A DNA stretch of 33,845 nucleotides from Methanobacteriota archaeon (GCA_002723115.1 PBNL01000033.1:1-33845), one strand, 5' to 3'. Counted from the stretch's first letter, positions 26,123 to 33,845 are shown. The notes: generated by a model not told the origin, from the sequence alone. Translations and numbers: made by a program.

Positions 26123-27691
26123 ATGAGAAATGTCATGAGGAAATGGATGTTATTTGTGGTTTTATGTGGTTGTTTGGCTTCAGTGTTCAATAGCTGTACA
26201 AAAATCAATTACACAAGCGATCCCTCAGATTTATTAGAATTTTCAAGTGATACAATTTTATTCGATTCTGTATTTACTACTATAGGATCAATTACATTTC
26301 CATTGGTTGTTAGAAACCCAAACAGCAATGCACTTCTTATTGATGAAATAGAGCTTGAGGGTGGAACAAGTAGCCAATATCGTATTAATGTAAATGGCAT
26401 TGGGTTAAATGATGATGGTGATCCATTAACCTACCTTGAAGATGTTACAATCTTCGGAGGAGACAGCATTTTTGTTTTTGTTGAAGTAACAGTTGATCCA
26501 ACAAACAATACCTCTTCGTTTATAGTAGAGGATTCTATTAGGTTTCTAACCAATACTGTAGAACAAAAGGTAAGTCTTGCTGCTTATGCTAGAAACGCTC
26601 ACTTTCACCATCAACAAGGGAATTGGTTTAATTACTACAATGAAGTAGATAACATACTAGAGCCAAACGAAGTTTGGTCTAACGATCTGCCTCACGTAGT
26701 GTACGGCCAGTTGCGAATAATTCCAGGAAATTCGTTGACAATAGAACAAGGGGCAGAAGTCTATGTGCATGGTGGTAGTGGAATTTGGGTTCAAGGCGGA
26801 ACACTAGATATAGAAGGAACTTTAGAAAACAAGGTTGTATTCCAGGGTGATAGAATGGATGGAGTTTTTCCTGATGAACCAGGTCAGTGGGGTTTAGAGT
26901 TTCCTTTAGAATTTGAACACGAGGGTGAATTAGTTTATTTCACAGCAAATAGAGGGGGTATTTGGTTTGATAGGGCTATGAATTGTAACATCAATCACGC
27001 TGTATTTAAAAATGGAACTGTCGGATTGTGGGTTGATAGTTTAGCATCTGGAGCTGATTATGCTCTTAAAATGACAAATACTGAGATTTCAAATATGAGT
27101 GCAATAGGATTGGTTTCTCAAGGTGGGTATATTCAAGGAGTAAACAACTTGGTTTATGATTGTGGGGAAGCATGTGCTTCATTTTCGATAGGAGGAGAAA
27201 TTGTAATGCATTTAAGCACATTTGCCAATTATTGGGTGACTTCTGGTACAGTAAGACAAGGCCCTTCAGTTTATGTAAACGATTGGTATGAAAGTGCAGG
27301 GGGTGTAATTCAACACAGGCCATTTACATCCAATACTGAGTTTAGAAATTGCATTGTTTGGGGTAATAATGCTACTCTGGATGATCACGATGAGCTTGTT
27401 TCTAACATTTTAGATCCAAGTGTTTATTCTTCACCATTATTTAATTCATGTGGTGTAGATGTTCAATACGATGAATTCCCAATGAGTATTCTGTCAGATA
27501 ATTGCACTACAGATGAAGAACCTCCTTTCGCCAGTACATCTTCTAGAGATTTCCATTTAGATAATAGTAGCTCAATATGGGAGGGGATTAGCTCAATACC
27601 ACCATTTTCTGCTGCAGAAGTAAGTTTGGATTTAGATGGTGTTAGTAGGTCTACTTTTACTCCAGACATAGGGTGTTATGAAAGAAACTAA
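26123..27691 (+). CDS. Lipoprotein with probable parallel beta-helix
   Basis: 522 residues from ATG 26123; an ATG at 26135 is also possible. An upstream in-frame ATG at 26045 lies inside the divergent glycosylase gene and would bury the signal sequence. MRNVMRKWMLFVVLCGCLAS is a lipoprotein signal, with a relaxed lipobox VFNSC, so the mature protein should be membrane-anchored. An N-terminal beta domain (about 30-150; FDSVFTTIGSITFPLVVRNP, resembling ASH/abnormal-spindle-like modules) is followed by short repeating segments. Those include IEQGAEVYVHGGSGIWVQGG, LDIEGTLENKVVFQGDR and AVFKNGTVGLWVDS, as expected of a right-handed parallel beta-helix. A PDIGCYER-like end is common in such proteins. 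The substrate is unknown. It overlaps the methyltransferase gene by 14 bases. Confidence 0.85.
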   Translation: MRNVMRKWMLFVVLCGCLASVFNSCTKINYTSDPSDLLEFSSDTILFDSVFTTIGSITFPLVVRNPNSNALLIDEIELEGGTSSQYRINVNGIGLNDDGDPLTYLEDVTIFGGDSIFVFVEVTVDPTNNTSSFIVEDSIRFLTNTVEQKVSLAAYARNAHFHHQQGNWFNYYNEVDNILEPNEVWSNDLPHVVYGQLRIIPGNSLTIEQGAEVYVHGGSGIWVQGGTLDIEGTLENKVVFQGDRMDGVFPDEPGQWGLEFPLEFEHEGELVYFTANRGGIWFDRAMNCNINHAVFKNGTVGLWVDSLASGADYALKMTNTEISNMSAIGLVSQGGYIQGVNNLVYDCGEACASFSIGGEIVMHLSTFANYWVTSGTVRQGPSVYVNDWYESAGGVIQHRPFTSNTEFRNCIVWGNNATLDDHDELVSNILDPSVYSSPLFNSCGVDVQYDEFPMSILSDNCTTDEEPPFASTSSRDFHLDNSSSIWEGISSIPPFSAAEVSLDLDGVSRSTFTPDIGCYERN

Positions 27692-28427
27692 GGAGTGGTT
27701 TGAGGTTTGGTTTGATACAGACGAGTATCACACTCTTTATGGACATAGAGACACAAATGAAGCTCTTACGTTTGTGGGCCAATTAGTCCAAACCCTTTCT
27801 ATTAACCCATGTAAAATCTTAGATGCTGGTTGTGGAGCAGGCAGACATGTTCATGTTTGGTCTAAAATGGGTTTTCAGGCACATGGATTTGATTTAAGCC
27901 CCAATAGCATTAACCTAGCTATTAAAACTGCATATGAGCAGAATCTTGACTCAAAATTTAGTGTTTTAGATCTGAGAAAACTTAAAGACCAAAAAGGATT
28001 TAAGAATCAATACGATATTGTAACAAATCTATTCACCAGTTTTGGTTATTTTCCTAATGAATCAGAACACATTGATGTTGTAGAGGGGTTTGCGTATTCA
28101 TTAAAGGCGGGAGGTATGTTAGTTTTGGATTACATCAACGCTCCTTATTCTAAAAAGAGGTTAGTCGTTCATGAAACTATTATTAAAGGAAATACTCACT
28201 TTGAAATAACTAGAAATTTTAAAGACGGTTTCTTTGCCAAAACCATTTCATACAACGACCCAAAATCCCAAACCCACACTGAACTCGTTAAAGCTTGGTC
28301 TCCCCAAGAGCTTTCGAAGCTACTTACTTCCGTAGGTTTGCATGTGAAACATATATATGGTGACTATTCATTGAACGATTATCATGAGGATTCGCCAAGA
28401 ATGATACTAATAGCTGAAAAGAAATAA
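27678..28427 (+). CDS. Class I SAM-dependent methyltransferase
   Basis: 249 residues. Motif I is ILDAGCGAGRHVHVW at about 47-61, followed by the acidic end of the second strand (AHGFDLSPNSI), then YDIVTNLFTSFGYF and GGMLVLDYIN for later motifs. These place it in the class I methyltransferase family, but the substrate cannot be read. Its start overlaps the lipoprotein gene by 14 bases, and the ZIP gene begins immediately after its stop, so the three genes form an operon. Confidence 0.9.
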   Translation: MKETKEWFEVWFDTDEYHTLYGHRDTNEALTFVGQLVQTLSINPCKILDAGCGAGRHVHVWSKMGFQAHGFDLSPNSINLAIKTAYEQNLDSKFSVLDLRKLKDQKGFKNQYDIVTNLFTSFGYFPNESEHIDVVEGFAYSLKAGGMLVLDYINAPYSKKRLVVHETIIKGNTHFEITRNFKDGFFAKTISYNDPKSQTHTELVKAWSPQELSKLLTSVGLHVKHIYGDYSLNDYHEDSPRMILIAEKK

Positions 28428-29228
28428 ATGCTTTTAACTGGTCTAGCTCTTTTTGCAATTGCACTTTTAGGAGGTGCAACTATAGAGACTCTTGGCAACA
28501 AGGCTATTAAGAATTTAAATCTAATTCTTGCATTTGGTGGTTCTTATATAATGGGACTGCTATTTCTTCACCTAGTTCCAGAGGCTTATTCATATGGTTC
28601 GTCTTTTAATATTGCTGGTGTATTTATTCTTATTGGTTTTTTAGTCCAAATCCTACTCGAATACATTTCTATGGGACTTGAGCACGGTCACGTGCATCTA
28701 GATGGACATTGTAAAGACCACGATCATGGAAAAGTTCTTCCTTGGGCAGCAATTATAAGCTTATGTATTCATGCTTTACTGGAGTCTATGCCACTTGCAG
28801 AGGGTGCTGACTTAGCAAGTCACGTACATACAATGGGCCACATTCATGTTAATGTAAAACCAACGATGGCTATAGGATCACCGTTATTTATAGGTTTAGC
28901 ATTACACAAAACTCCGGTTGCATTAGTTCTTATGGGCTTGATGAAGTCTACTGGCACAAATGCAATTACAAGATGGGGAATGTTGGCAATGTTTGGCCTT
29001 ATGCCTCTAACTGGGATGTGGATTTATGAGACTATTGTCTCTTCTTCAATAGAAATTCCTGGTGGAGTAGGTGCATTTATGGCAGCTGTTCACGGCCTAG
29101 TAATAGGAATTCTACTACATGTAGCAACAACAGTTTTATTTGAAACAGGAGAAGGCCACAGATTTAACCTGAAAAAATTAGGGGCAGTTGTGATAGGTTT
29201 ATTTATTGCCTATGTAACGCTTGGTTAA
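28428..29228 (+). CDS. ZIP-family metal transporter
   Basis: 266 residues with about eight hydrophobic segments. A His-rich cytoplasmic loop (HGHVHLDGHCKDHDHGK) follows the third segment, as in ZIP proteins. The metal-site helices are IISLCIHALLESMPLAEGA and ALHKTPVALVLMGLM, where the usual HSxxDG and HExPHE patterns are partly altered. GLLFLHLVPEAY is also typical. It probably imports Zn or another divalent metal across the inner membrane. Its ATG directly follows the methyltransferase stop, and its end overlaps the convergent lyase gene by 4 bases. Confidence 0.9.
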   Translation: MLLTGLALFAIALLGGATIETLGNKAIKNLNLILAFGGSYIMGLLFLHLVPEAYSYGSSFNIAGVFILIGFLVQILLEYISMGLEHGHVHLDGHCKDHDHGKVLPWAAIISLCIHALLESMPLAEGADLASHVHTMGHIHVNVKPTMAIGSPLFIGLALHKTPVALVLMGLMKSTGTNAITRWGMLAMFGLMPLTGMWIYETIVSSSIEIPGGVGAFMAAVHGLVIGILLHVATTVLFETGEGHRFNLKKLGAVVIGLFIAYVTLG

Positions 29229-30100
29229 TTTCCAGCAAATATCTCAGTGGCATGAGATTGTGCTTGAGACCAAAAGTGATCATTACTTGGTGACCAAAGA
29301 TCTTTTTTAGCAAATAATTCGACCATCCTTTCTGTAGGCGCATTTCCAACCAAACTGTCCTGTGCCATAGGACAACCGCCAACACCTCGTATTGCACCAT
29401 CAAATCGTCTACAACCACCATCAATAGCAGCACTGATTTTTCCCAATCCGTCAGTAAGTTTTAAGTGAAGGTGAGCTCCAAATTCAACTCCAGAAATATC
29501 AGCATTTACACTTTCAAAAGCTGATTTTATATCAGATTCACTTGCAGTTCCAACAGTATCACTCAATGCGATGACATTCACTCCCAATTGACTATTAAGC
29601 CTTTGGGAGAATTCAACTAACATGTCTGGATGCCATAAATCACCATAAGGATTTCCAAATCCCATACTCAGGTACACAACTAGTCTTTTTCTTGAGTTAA
29701 CACATATGTTTTGGATTGACTCAAGCCTTTTGAAACCTTGATCTATACTTGAATTGGTGTTTCTATGTTGAAACGTTTCTGATAGTGACAATGGGAATCC
29801 CAAATCATCAATGACATCAAAATTACTTGCATCCTCAGCACCACGTTCATTAGCAACAATTACTAATGTTCTAGTTGTTGAATGCGGTAAAATCCCTTCA
29901 TTAGTTAATTCTTCAATTACTTCGGTTGTGTTTGCCATAGAGGGAATAGCTTTTGGAGAAACAAAAGAACCCATGTCAAGAGTGTCAAAACCTACATTGT
30001 ATAGTGTTTTGTAATACCCGATTTTATCCTCCGTACTTATTTCATGAGGCCAACCCTGCATAGCATCCCTGGGGCATTCAACTAAATGAATTCTATCCAT
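29225..30100 (-). CDS. Hydroxymethylglutaryl-CoA lyase
   Basis: 291 residues of the HMGL-like TIM-barrel family. The N-terminal VECPRDAMQGW contains the catalytic Arg and the metal-binding Asp (usual form VGPRDGLQ). VVYLSMGFGNPYGD, ALSDTVGTA, EFGAHLHLK (metal His pair) and CRRFDGAIRGVGGCPMAQD with SLVGNAPTE follow, including the signature Cys of the active-site loop. It splits HMG-CoA into acetoacetate and acetyl-CoA, the last step of leucine breakdown. Thiolase and hydroxyacyl-CoA dehydrogenase elsewhere in the window fit the same metabolism. Its end overlaps the ZIP gene by 4 bases. Confidence 0.9.
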   Translation of the reverse strand: MDRIHLVECPRDAMQGWPHEISTEDKIGYYKTLYNVGFDTLDMGSFVSPKAIPSMANTTEVIEELTNEGILPHSTTRTLVIVANERGAEDASNFDVIDDLGFPLSLSETFQHRNTNSSIDQGFKRLESIQNICVNSRKRLVVYLSMGFGNPYGDLWHPDMLVEFSQRLNSQLGVNVIALSDTVGTASESDIKSAFESVNADISGVEFGAHLHLKLTDGLGKISAAIDGGCRRFDGAIRGVGGCPMAQDSLVGNAPTERMVELFAKKDLWSPSNDHFWSQAQSHATEIFAGN

Positions 30101-30109
30101 AAAGCGAAT

Positions 30110-30337
30110 TTAAAGAAGCCTAGCTAATACTTGACCAGTGAATAGAATAAGTGTGGATGAAGAAACTAGTCTTACAAATGGTTTCGGAATAATTCTATGA
30201 AATACCCAAACCACAGCAGGCATTATTCCAATAGTTAAGAAGCCATTTGGCACTTCAAAAGCTAACCCATCAATTTTAGACAGAATGAAGATGAAATGGT
30301 GTAGGGTAGAAGAGGAGAGTATGAATTCACTCCACAA
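30110..30337 (-). CDS. Doubtful small membrane ORF or gene remnant
   Basis: 75 residues, beginning only with TTG and with an in-frame stop further upstream. The content looks protein-like: LHHFIFILSKIDGLAFEVPN, then a hydrophobic GFLTIGIMPAVVWVFHRIIP, then VRLVSSSTLILFTGQVLARL, giving one or two possible membrane helices. I recognise no family. It ends 9 bases before the HMG-CoA lyase start and could be co-transcribed with it. The lack of a good start makes a degraded fragment of a larger membrane protein equally likely. Confidence 0.3.
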   Translation of the reverse strand: MWSEFILSSSTLHHFIFILSKIDGLAFEVPNGFLTIGIMPAVVWVFHRIIPKPFVRLVSSSTLILFTGQVLARLL

Positions 30338-30368
30338 ATTTGGTTTTAAAAAGAAGTAGTATTGTCAA

Positions 30369-30398
30369 TGAATTCACAGTCGTGGACTATGAATTTAT
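30369..30398 (-). terminator. Hairpin after the glycosyltransferase gene
   Basis: AATTCACAGTC (30371-30381) pairs with GACTATGAATT (30385-30395) with one mismatch, and flanking bases extend the stem to about 14 pairs. It begins right after the glycosyltransferase stop codon (30400-30402, minus strand). A T-run follows about 20 bases later, so termination efficiency is uncertain. Confidence 0.45.
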
Positions 30399-30399
30399 A

Positions 30400-31431
30400 C
30401 TAGACGAATGTTGTGTTGTCTAGGTCTGAAAACTTTGTTTTACCCTTGAAAAAATAATCTATAATTATACTTTTTTTGTACCTGCCAACTTGGTTTGGGT
30501 TATGAGTATTTTGAGCTTCAAGTTCAATTCTCCTTTTTCTTAGAGTTGAAAGTATCATTGAGTAAAAAGCCATATGGGCTTTGAAAATCGAGAAGGAGTA
30601 TGAAATCTCAAATTTTAGAAGAAAACGAGTCGCAGCTATTCCATCTAAAATCAACCTTTTAAATATAAATGCAGGAGCAAATCCTCTTTCATTTTTTAGT
30701 AATAATAGAAGGTTGTTTCTGAAATTGAGAAAAACTTTTTGACTACTAGATTTAGAAAGTGTTCCTCCACCTAAATGAAACACATCAACTCCTCCACTAA
30801 CTCCTATTTTTTTGCCTCTATTCTTCAGTCTCCAACAAAGATCTATTTCTTCCATATGAGCAAAAAAATCAGAATCTAAACCACCTATTTCTTGCCATGC
30901 TATAGTGTCTATGAATAAGGCAGCTCCTGAAGCCCAAAACACTTCTTTGTCATCAGTATAGTTGCCTTCAGCAGACTCAAATGAATCAAACAGTCGACCA
31001 GCACAAAACATGAACCCATCCTTGTCTATGTATCCACCTGAAGCTCCAGCATATTCAAAAATAGTAGGAGAGGAGTGGTCTAAAATTCGTGGAGCACAAG
31101 CTGACAATCCCAAATCATTCATTGTGGAATTCACTTTGTCGATCCAGCCTTTCGTCACTTCAACATCTGAATTTAATAGTACAATTCTATCAGACTTTAT
31201 ATCGGATAAGCCTCTATTGTACCCGCCTGCAAAGCCGTAATTACTATCTAACTTTTTTATCTTTACACCAGGGTAATTAGATGCAACCCAATCACAACTT
31301 AAATCCGTAGAACCATTATCAATTAGTAATATCTCAACACTTTCATTAGTTGAGTATTTAACCACTGATGGGAGATAGGTTTTTAAATGCTCTATCCCAT
31401 TCCAATTTAATATGGCTACACATGTAGTCAT
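30400..31431 (-). CDS. Family 2 glycosyltransferase
   Basis: 343 residues. The GT-A nucleotide-sugar fold is marked by VAILNWNGIEHLKTYLPSVV, DNGSTD (38-43), NYGFAGGYNRGL and NSDVE (87-91, the DxD equivalent). FAHMEEIDLCWRLKNRG carries the acidic pair of the catalytic region, and FHLGGGTLSKSS follows. It resembles rhamnosyltransferase-type GT2 enzymes that build surface polysaccharides; the sugar is unknown. Hydrophobic patches near the C-terminus suggest membrane association. The start overlaps the GWxTD gene by 4 bases (ATGA), indicating translational coupling. Confidence 0.92.
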   Translation of the reverse strand: MTTCVAILNWNGIEHLKTYLPSVVKYSTNESVEILLIDNGSTDLSCDWVASNYPGVKIKKLDSNYGFAGGYNRGLSDIKSDRIVLLNSDVEVTKGWIDKVNSTMNDLGLSACAPRILDHSSPTIFEYAGASGGYIDKDGFMFCAGRLFDSFESAEGNYTDDKEVFWASGAALFIDTIAWQEIGGLDSDFFAHMEEIDLCWRLKNRGKKIGVSGGVDVFHLGGGTLSKSSSQKVFLNFRNNLLLLLKNERGFAPAFIFKRLILDGIAATRFLLKFEISYSFSIFKAHMAFYSMILSTLRKRRIELEAQNTHNPNQVGRYKKSIIIDYFFKGKTKFSDLDNTTFV

Positions 31432-32873
31432 CTTGGGTTGTAATAAAGATCTTCTGGCTCCTCTCTTGAATAAGTGTCACGTGGATTCATCCTATTCAAT
31501 TGTGAGTTTATTACCTGAGTTCTGTTTTCTCTAGATCTCAGCATTTGTATCCAATCCTCATTCTGTATTTCACCTGGCATGTCAGATTGTAAAATCTCCA
31601 TACACTCTGTTACAACATGCGGCGCAAAAAATAGGAATCTTCTATTAGTAAAACCGTTTGTGTGGTGGTAATGCCAAATTTCATATGGATAGTAGTCCGT
31701 ATCGTGATGTCTCTTAACAACAGTGTTTGGCTTACCATATTTAAGATAAACGTATCCCATATCTGTATCAGCACCATGACCAGAACGACATCCTCCAAAT
31801 GTTGTATCAACTAAAGCAATTTCTCCACAATATTCTCTCCAAGCTTTTTCAGGATCAAGAGGGTTGCGCTTAATCCAAAACTGTTCTAAAAACCCTTGCA
31901 ACACTGTTATATCGTGAACTTCTTTTAATGTTCTGCCTATAGTGTGTTGCTGTGATGGAGAGGCTAGAGGGAGGTGGTCCTCTAGATGTCTATATAATTC
32001 AAATCGATCAGTTATTTCTCTTGCAGAACTTACTTCATTATTATAACCACTAATTATGTTTCTACTAATAGGTACATATTTTTCAGCAATCAAATTTCCA
32101 TCTCGTGTTCTAGCTTGAACTAAAATACTACCATTAGTTGAAGGTGGAGTAGCAGGTGAGACGGGAAGAACTTCAAATACAGGAGTAACTCCTTTTGCAT
32201 TTAATCTTTTGTATCGAGTGAAATTTGGATCAAGTATTCCATTTGAATCTGTAAAACCAAACACCAAAAGAAATAACGAGTCCTCACCAACAACTTCATT
32301 GATATTATATAATTCAGTGTAGAATTTGAATTGAGTTGCCTCAAGTGGAATTTCTTTTCCTACTACAGGTATCATTTCAAATCCTGATCTAAAAAATTTA
32401 CTTCCTTTAGATTCTTCACTTTTAGCAAATGCCTCAACTAATAAAATGTCAGAAACTTCAGGTGCTCCAGAGTGGTGCACTTTAACGCCTCTAGTAAATG
32501 AATGCTCTGTTTTTGCTTCAATATTTAATGAAATTTGATATTCACTAGGTGGAAGTGTTAGTCTTTCTAAATGTATTTGGTTTGTATTAATTGCCTCAGA
32601 AGAATCTTTAAATAATGGGCTTAATAGTGATGTCTTTTTAAATGCCTTTACATCACCTTTAGATTCGGCGATAACAGTTATTTTAGTTGTTGATAGCCAA
32701 TCTTGTTCAGCTTTTTGATAATTGCATAACTCACCAGGGATGTCAATAATTACATCAATAAATGATGTTTTGTCTATTGTTTTAAACTGAAGTATTTCAA
32801 TATCAATTTGGCTAAGACTAATATTGGTAGTAATTGCTGATAAAACGCTAAATATTAGCAGTCGAAAGATCAT
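31428..32873 (-). CDS. Divergent GWxTD-domain secreted protein
   Basis: 481 residues. A signal peptide (1-22, ending NISLSQ) is followed by a beta-rich N-terminal part. The C-terminal part has FWIKRNPLDPEKAWREY, MGYVYLKYGKPN, YPYEIWHYHH and NRRFLFF, the layout of GWxTD-domain proteins (TIGR04514). The motif that names the family reads GADTD (367-371), with Ala in place of Trp. The C-terminus is charged (YSREEPEDLYYNPR) and lacks a T9SS type A sorting domain. Function is unknown; periplasmic or surface location is inferred. It is the first gene of a two-gene unit with the glycosyltransferase. Confidence 0.85.
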   Translation of the reverse strand: MIFRLLIFSVLSAITTNISLSQIDIEILQFKTIDKTSFIDVIIDIPGELCNYQKAEQDWLSTTKITVIAESKGDVKAFKKTSLLSPLFKDSSEAINTNQIHLERLTLPPSEYQISLNIEAKTEHSFTRGVKVHHSGAPEVSDILLVEAFAKSEESKGSKFFRSGFEMIPVVGKEIPLEATQFKFYTELYNINEVVGEDSLFLLVFGFTDSNGILDPNFTRYKRLNAKGVTPVFEVLPVSPATPPSTNGSILVQARTRDGNLIAEKYVPISRNIISGYNNEVSSAREITDRFELYRHLEDHLPLASPSQQHTIGRTLKEVHDITVLQGFLEQFWIKRNPLDPEKAWREYCGEIALVDTTFGGCRSGHGADTDMGYVYLKYGKPNTVVKRHHDTDYYPYEIWHYHHTNGFTNRRFLFFAPHVVTECMEILQSDMPGEIQNEDWIQMLRSRENRTQVINSQLNRMNPRDTYSREEPEDLYYNPR

Positions 32874-32878
32874 GAACG

Positions 32879-32886
32879 TAAAGTTA
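32879..32886 (-). promoter_or_regulatory. Possible -7 box of the GWxTD/glycosyltransferase operon
   Basis: TAACTTTA on the minus strand has one mismatch to TAnnTTTG and lies 5 bases before the ATG at 32873. No -33 TTG was found at usual spacing. Confidence 0.3.
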
Positions 32887-33008
32887 GCTAAAATGATAAG
32901 TGATTAAAGTTCGATTGCATTATTTGGGATTACTATCCATCATTCTTTGCCTGATGGGATTACTTCGTGATTCCTCAATTGGAAGTGCTTAAAGCAATCA
33001 TACCCATA

Positions 33009-33079
33009 TATGCATCTAGCGATGCATACTTGTCTTTTTTCAAACCTTAAAATTTTACTCAAGCAAGCTTGGTAAAATT
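33009..33079. other. Two hairpins in the gene-free stretch next to tRNA-Ser
   Basis: The gap 32874-33126 holds no convincing protein gene. Hairpin 1 is an 8-bp perfect stem at 33009-33028 (ATGCATC, loop TAGC, GATGCAT). Hairpin 2 at 33051-33079 pairs AATTTTAC and CAAG with CTTG and GTAAAATT, giving 12 pairs with one bulged T and a CAAG loop. A third stem, the terminator at 33088-33116, follows. This could be a small RNA, a processing region of the tRNA transcript, or tandem transcription stops. Confidence 0.45.
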
Positions 33080-33087
33080 CAAGTTGT

Positions 33088-33116
33088 AAAAAACCCATCA
33101 GGAAACTGATGGGTTT
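33088..33116 (-). terminator. Rho-independent terminator of tRNA-Ser
   Basis: CCCATCAG (33094-33101) and CTGATGGG (33106-33113) form a perfect 8-bp stem with a GAAA loop on the plus strand, TTTC on the minus strand. On the minus strand the stem is followed by six T residues (33093-33088), and A/T pairs extend it. It begins 11 bases after the tRNA 3' end. Confidence 0.85.
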
Positions 33117-33126
33117 GTTTGCTTTG

Positions 33127-33211
33127 CGGAGGCGGAGGGATTCGAACCCCCGGTACCTTGCGGTACGCCGGTTTTCAAGACCGGTACATTCGACCACTCT
33201 GTCACACCTCC
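33127..33211 (-). tRNA. tRNA-Ser (anticodon UGA)
   Basis: 85 bases forming a class II tRNA. The acceptor stem pairs GGAGGTG with CGCCTCC and leaves a G discriminator, which serine tRNAs carry. The anticodon arm is CCGGT, loop CTTGAAA, ACCGG, giving anticodon TGA (reads UCA-type serine codons). A long variable arm (GTACC GCAA GGTAC) and a T-arm with GTTCGAAT follow. CCA is not encoded. It has a perfect -7 box upstream and a strong terminator downstream, so it is a single-gene unit. Confidence 0.96.
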
Positions 33212-33223
33212 TGAATTGCGCGA

Positions 33224-33231
33224 CAAAAATA
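33224..33231 (-). promoter_or_regulatory. Promoter -7 box of tRNA-Ser
   Basis: TATTTTTG on the minus strand matches TAnnTTTG exactly and ends 12 bases before the tRNA 5' end. The nearest upstream TTG motifs are not at the standard -33 spacing. Confidence 0.55.
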
Positions 33232-33366
33232 CATTATCAGATTCAAATACTCTAATAATTCTTCAACCTCTTTTGAACGATAATTAAGATTATGTTAAAT
33301 AGAATACTGAAATATCTAATACCCTATCTATAGTGTATTAAATATTAAGATGTTGTGACTGAAGAA

Positions 33367-33845
33367 TTACTTCTGTGTTGCCTTTTTCAAAAGATCATTC
33401 ATTTGTAAGAACTTCTCATCCTCTTCAGTTCTTGCATAAATGTCTTTTAAGGATCTAATTGTCCCTATATCTTCAGGATTGATTTCAAACGCTTTTTCTA
33501 AATACGGTTTAGCTGTAGTAAATAAAGCTTTAGAATCATTTTCTAATTTCTTTTGAGCTGCAGATTCCTTAGATGTCATTCTAGGCTTCCACATATCATT
33601 AGCCTTATTTATCCCCTGCACTGCCTGGTTAAAGTATAATGCACCTAAGTTATAGTTAGCATCAAAATACTCAGGATCAACTTCTACAGCCTTTAAATAA
33701 GCATTTACCGCTTCCTCTGAATTTCCAAGATTGTCAAAAACAGATCCTAGTGAAAACCAAAGCACTGGGTTTGTAGGATCTTGTTCAGCTGCTAATTGAA
33801 GATTAGATTTTGCCTTTTCAAAATCACCACTAGATAAATAAATAT
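33367..33845 (-). CDS. TPR-repeat protein (N-terminus outside window)
   Basis: The frame is open to the window edge (IYLSSGDFEKAKSNLQLAAE continues into VLWFSLGSVF), so the gene is truncated and the GTG at 33765 is an internal Val codon. The visible part has tetratricopeptide repeats: GDFEKAKSNLQLAAEQDP, NPVLWFSLGSVFDNLGNSEE with AVNAYLKAVEVDP, YFDANYNLGALYFNQAV, and PYLEKAFEINPED with a final partial helix. TPRs mediate protein-protein contacts, and many Bacteroidota TPR proteins are periplasmic or outer-membrane, but the location here cannot be known without the N-terminus. The 155 bases between this gene and the tRNA hold the tRNA promoter and nothing else recognisable. Confidence 0.92.
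   Translation of the reverse strand, partial: IYLSSGDFEKAKSNLQLAAEQDPTNPVLWFSLGSVFDNLGNSEEAVNAYLKAVEVDPEYFDANYNLGALYFNQAVQGINKANDMWKPRMTSKESAAQKKLENDSKALFTTAKPYLEKAFEINPEDIGTIRSLKDIYARTEEDEKFLQMNDLLKKATQK

Noticed and set aside
30110..30399. A mobile-element remnant in this gap
   Set aside because: No transposase motif, terminal inverted repeats or target-site duplication was found; only a hairpin and a small ORF are present.
32940..33197. 85-residue ORF on the minus strand
   Set aside because: It runs through tRNA-Ser and its terminator; the protein resembles no family and contains translated tRNA sequence.

Overview
The window looks like a piece of a marine Bacteroidota chromosome, most likely Flavobacteriales. 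The signs are low GC, secreted proteins ending in type A type-IX-secretion (T9SS) sorting domains, many Cys-rich repeats of the kind GC(T/M)DxxACNYxxxAxxDDGSC, a short 289-residue housekeeping sigma factor without region 1.1, and -7 promoter boxes close to TAnnTTTG. I see no insertion sequence, phage gene, integrase or CRISPR array. Genes are packed tightly and several neighbours overlap at their ends.

Region 1 (1-10449) is a surface-protein locus. A truncated, repeat-rich T9SS protein (+) is followed by a strong terminator and by a badly decayed DinB-family pseudogene (-). Next come three closely spaced minus-strand genes for large secreted proteins (8579 down to 2701), then a divergent FG-GAP/UnbV-type secreted protein (+). 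All five intact or partial secreted proteins carry the same Cys-rich repeat. Three end in a T9SS sorting domain. The two that face each other across 8580-8640 end instead in a dockerin-like, EF-hand-type segment. This is the accessory and most interesting part of the window.

Region 2 (10481-18835) is housekeeping: a YebC-family regulator, a divergent RluA-like pseudouridine synthase homologue whose catalytic Asp is Glu, a thiolase, an NlpC/P60 protein, a 3-hydroxyacyl-CoA dehydrogenase, a small unknown ORF, a DEAD-box helicase, a glycerol-phosphate acyltransferase-like protein and a SpoU-type RNA methyltransferase.

Region 3 (18858-25485) is core: an Omp85 (BamA/TamA-like) outer-membrane protein, accD, rpsO, pnp and rpoD, all on the + strand.

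Region 4 (25491-33845) holds an AlkA-like glycosylase, a lipoprotein with a probable beta-helix, a SAM methyltransferase and a ZIP metal transporter. These are followed by an HMG-CoA lyase, a small membrane ORF of doubtful status, a GT2 glycosyltransferase translationally coupled to a divergent GWxTD-domain protein, a cluster of hairpins, tRNA-Ser(UGA), and a TPR protein cut by the window edge. Thiolase, 3-hydroxyacyl-CoA dehydrogenase and HMG-CoA lyase together suggest acyl-CoA and leucine breakdown. No defence system or biosynthetic cluster is recognisable. The best candidate for something undescribed is the Cys-repeat surface-protein locus with its two kinds of C-terminus.
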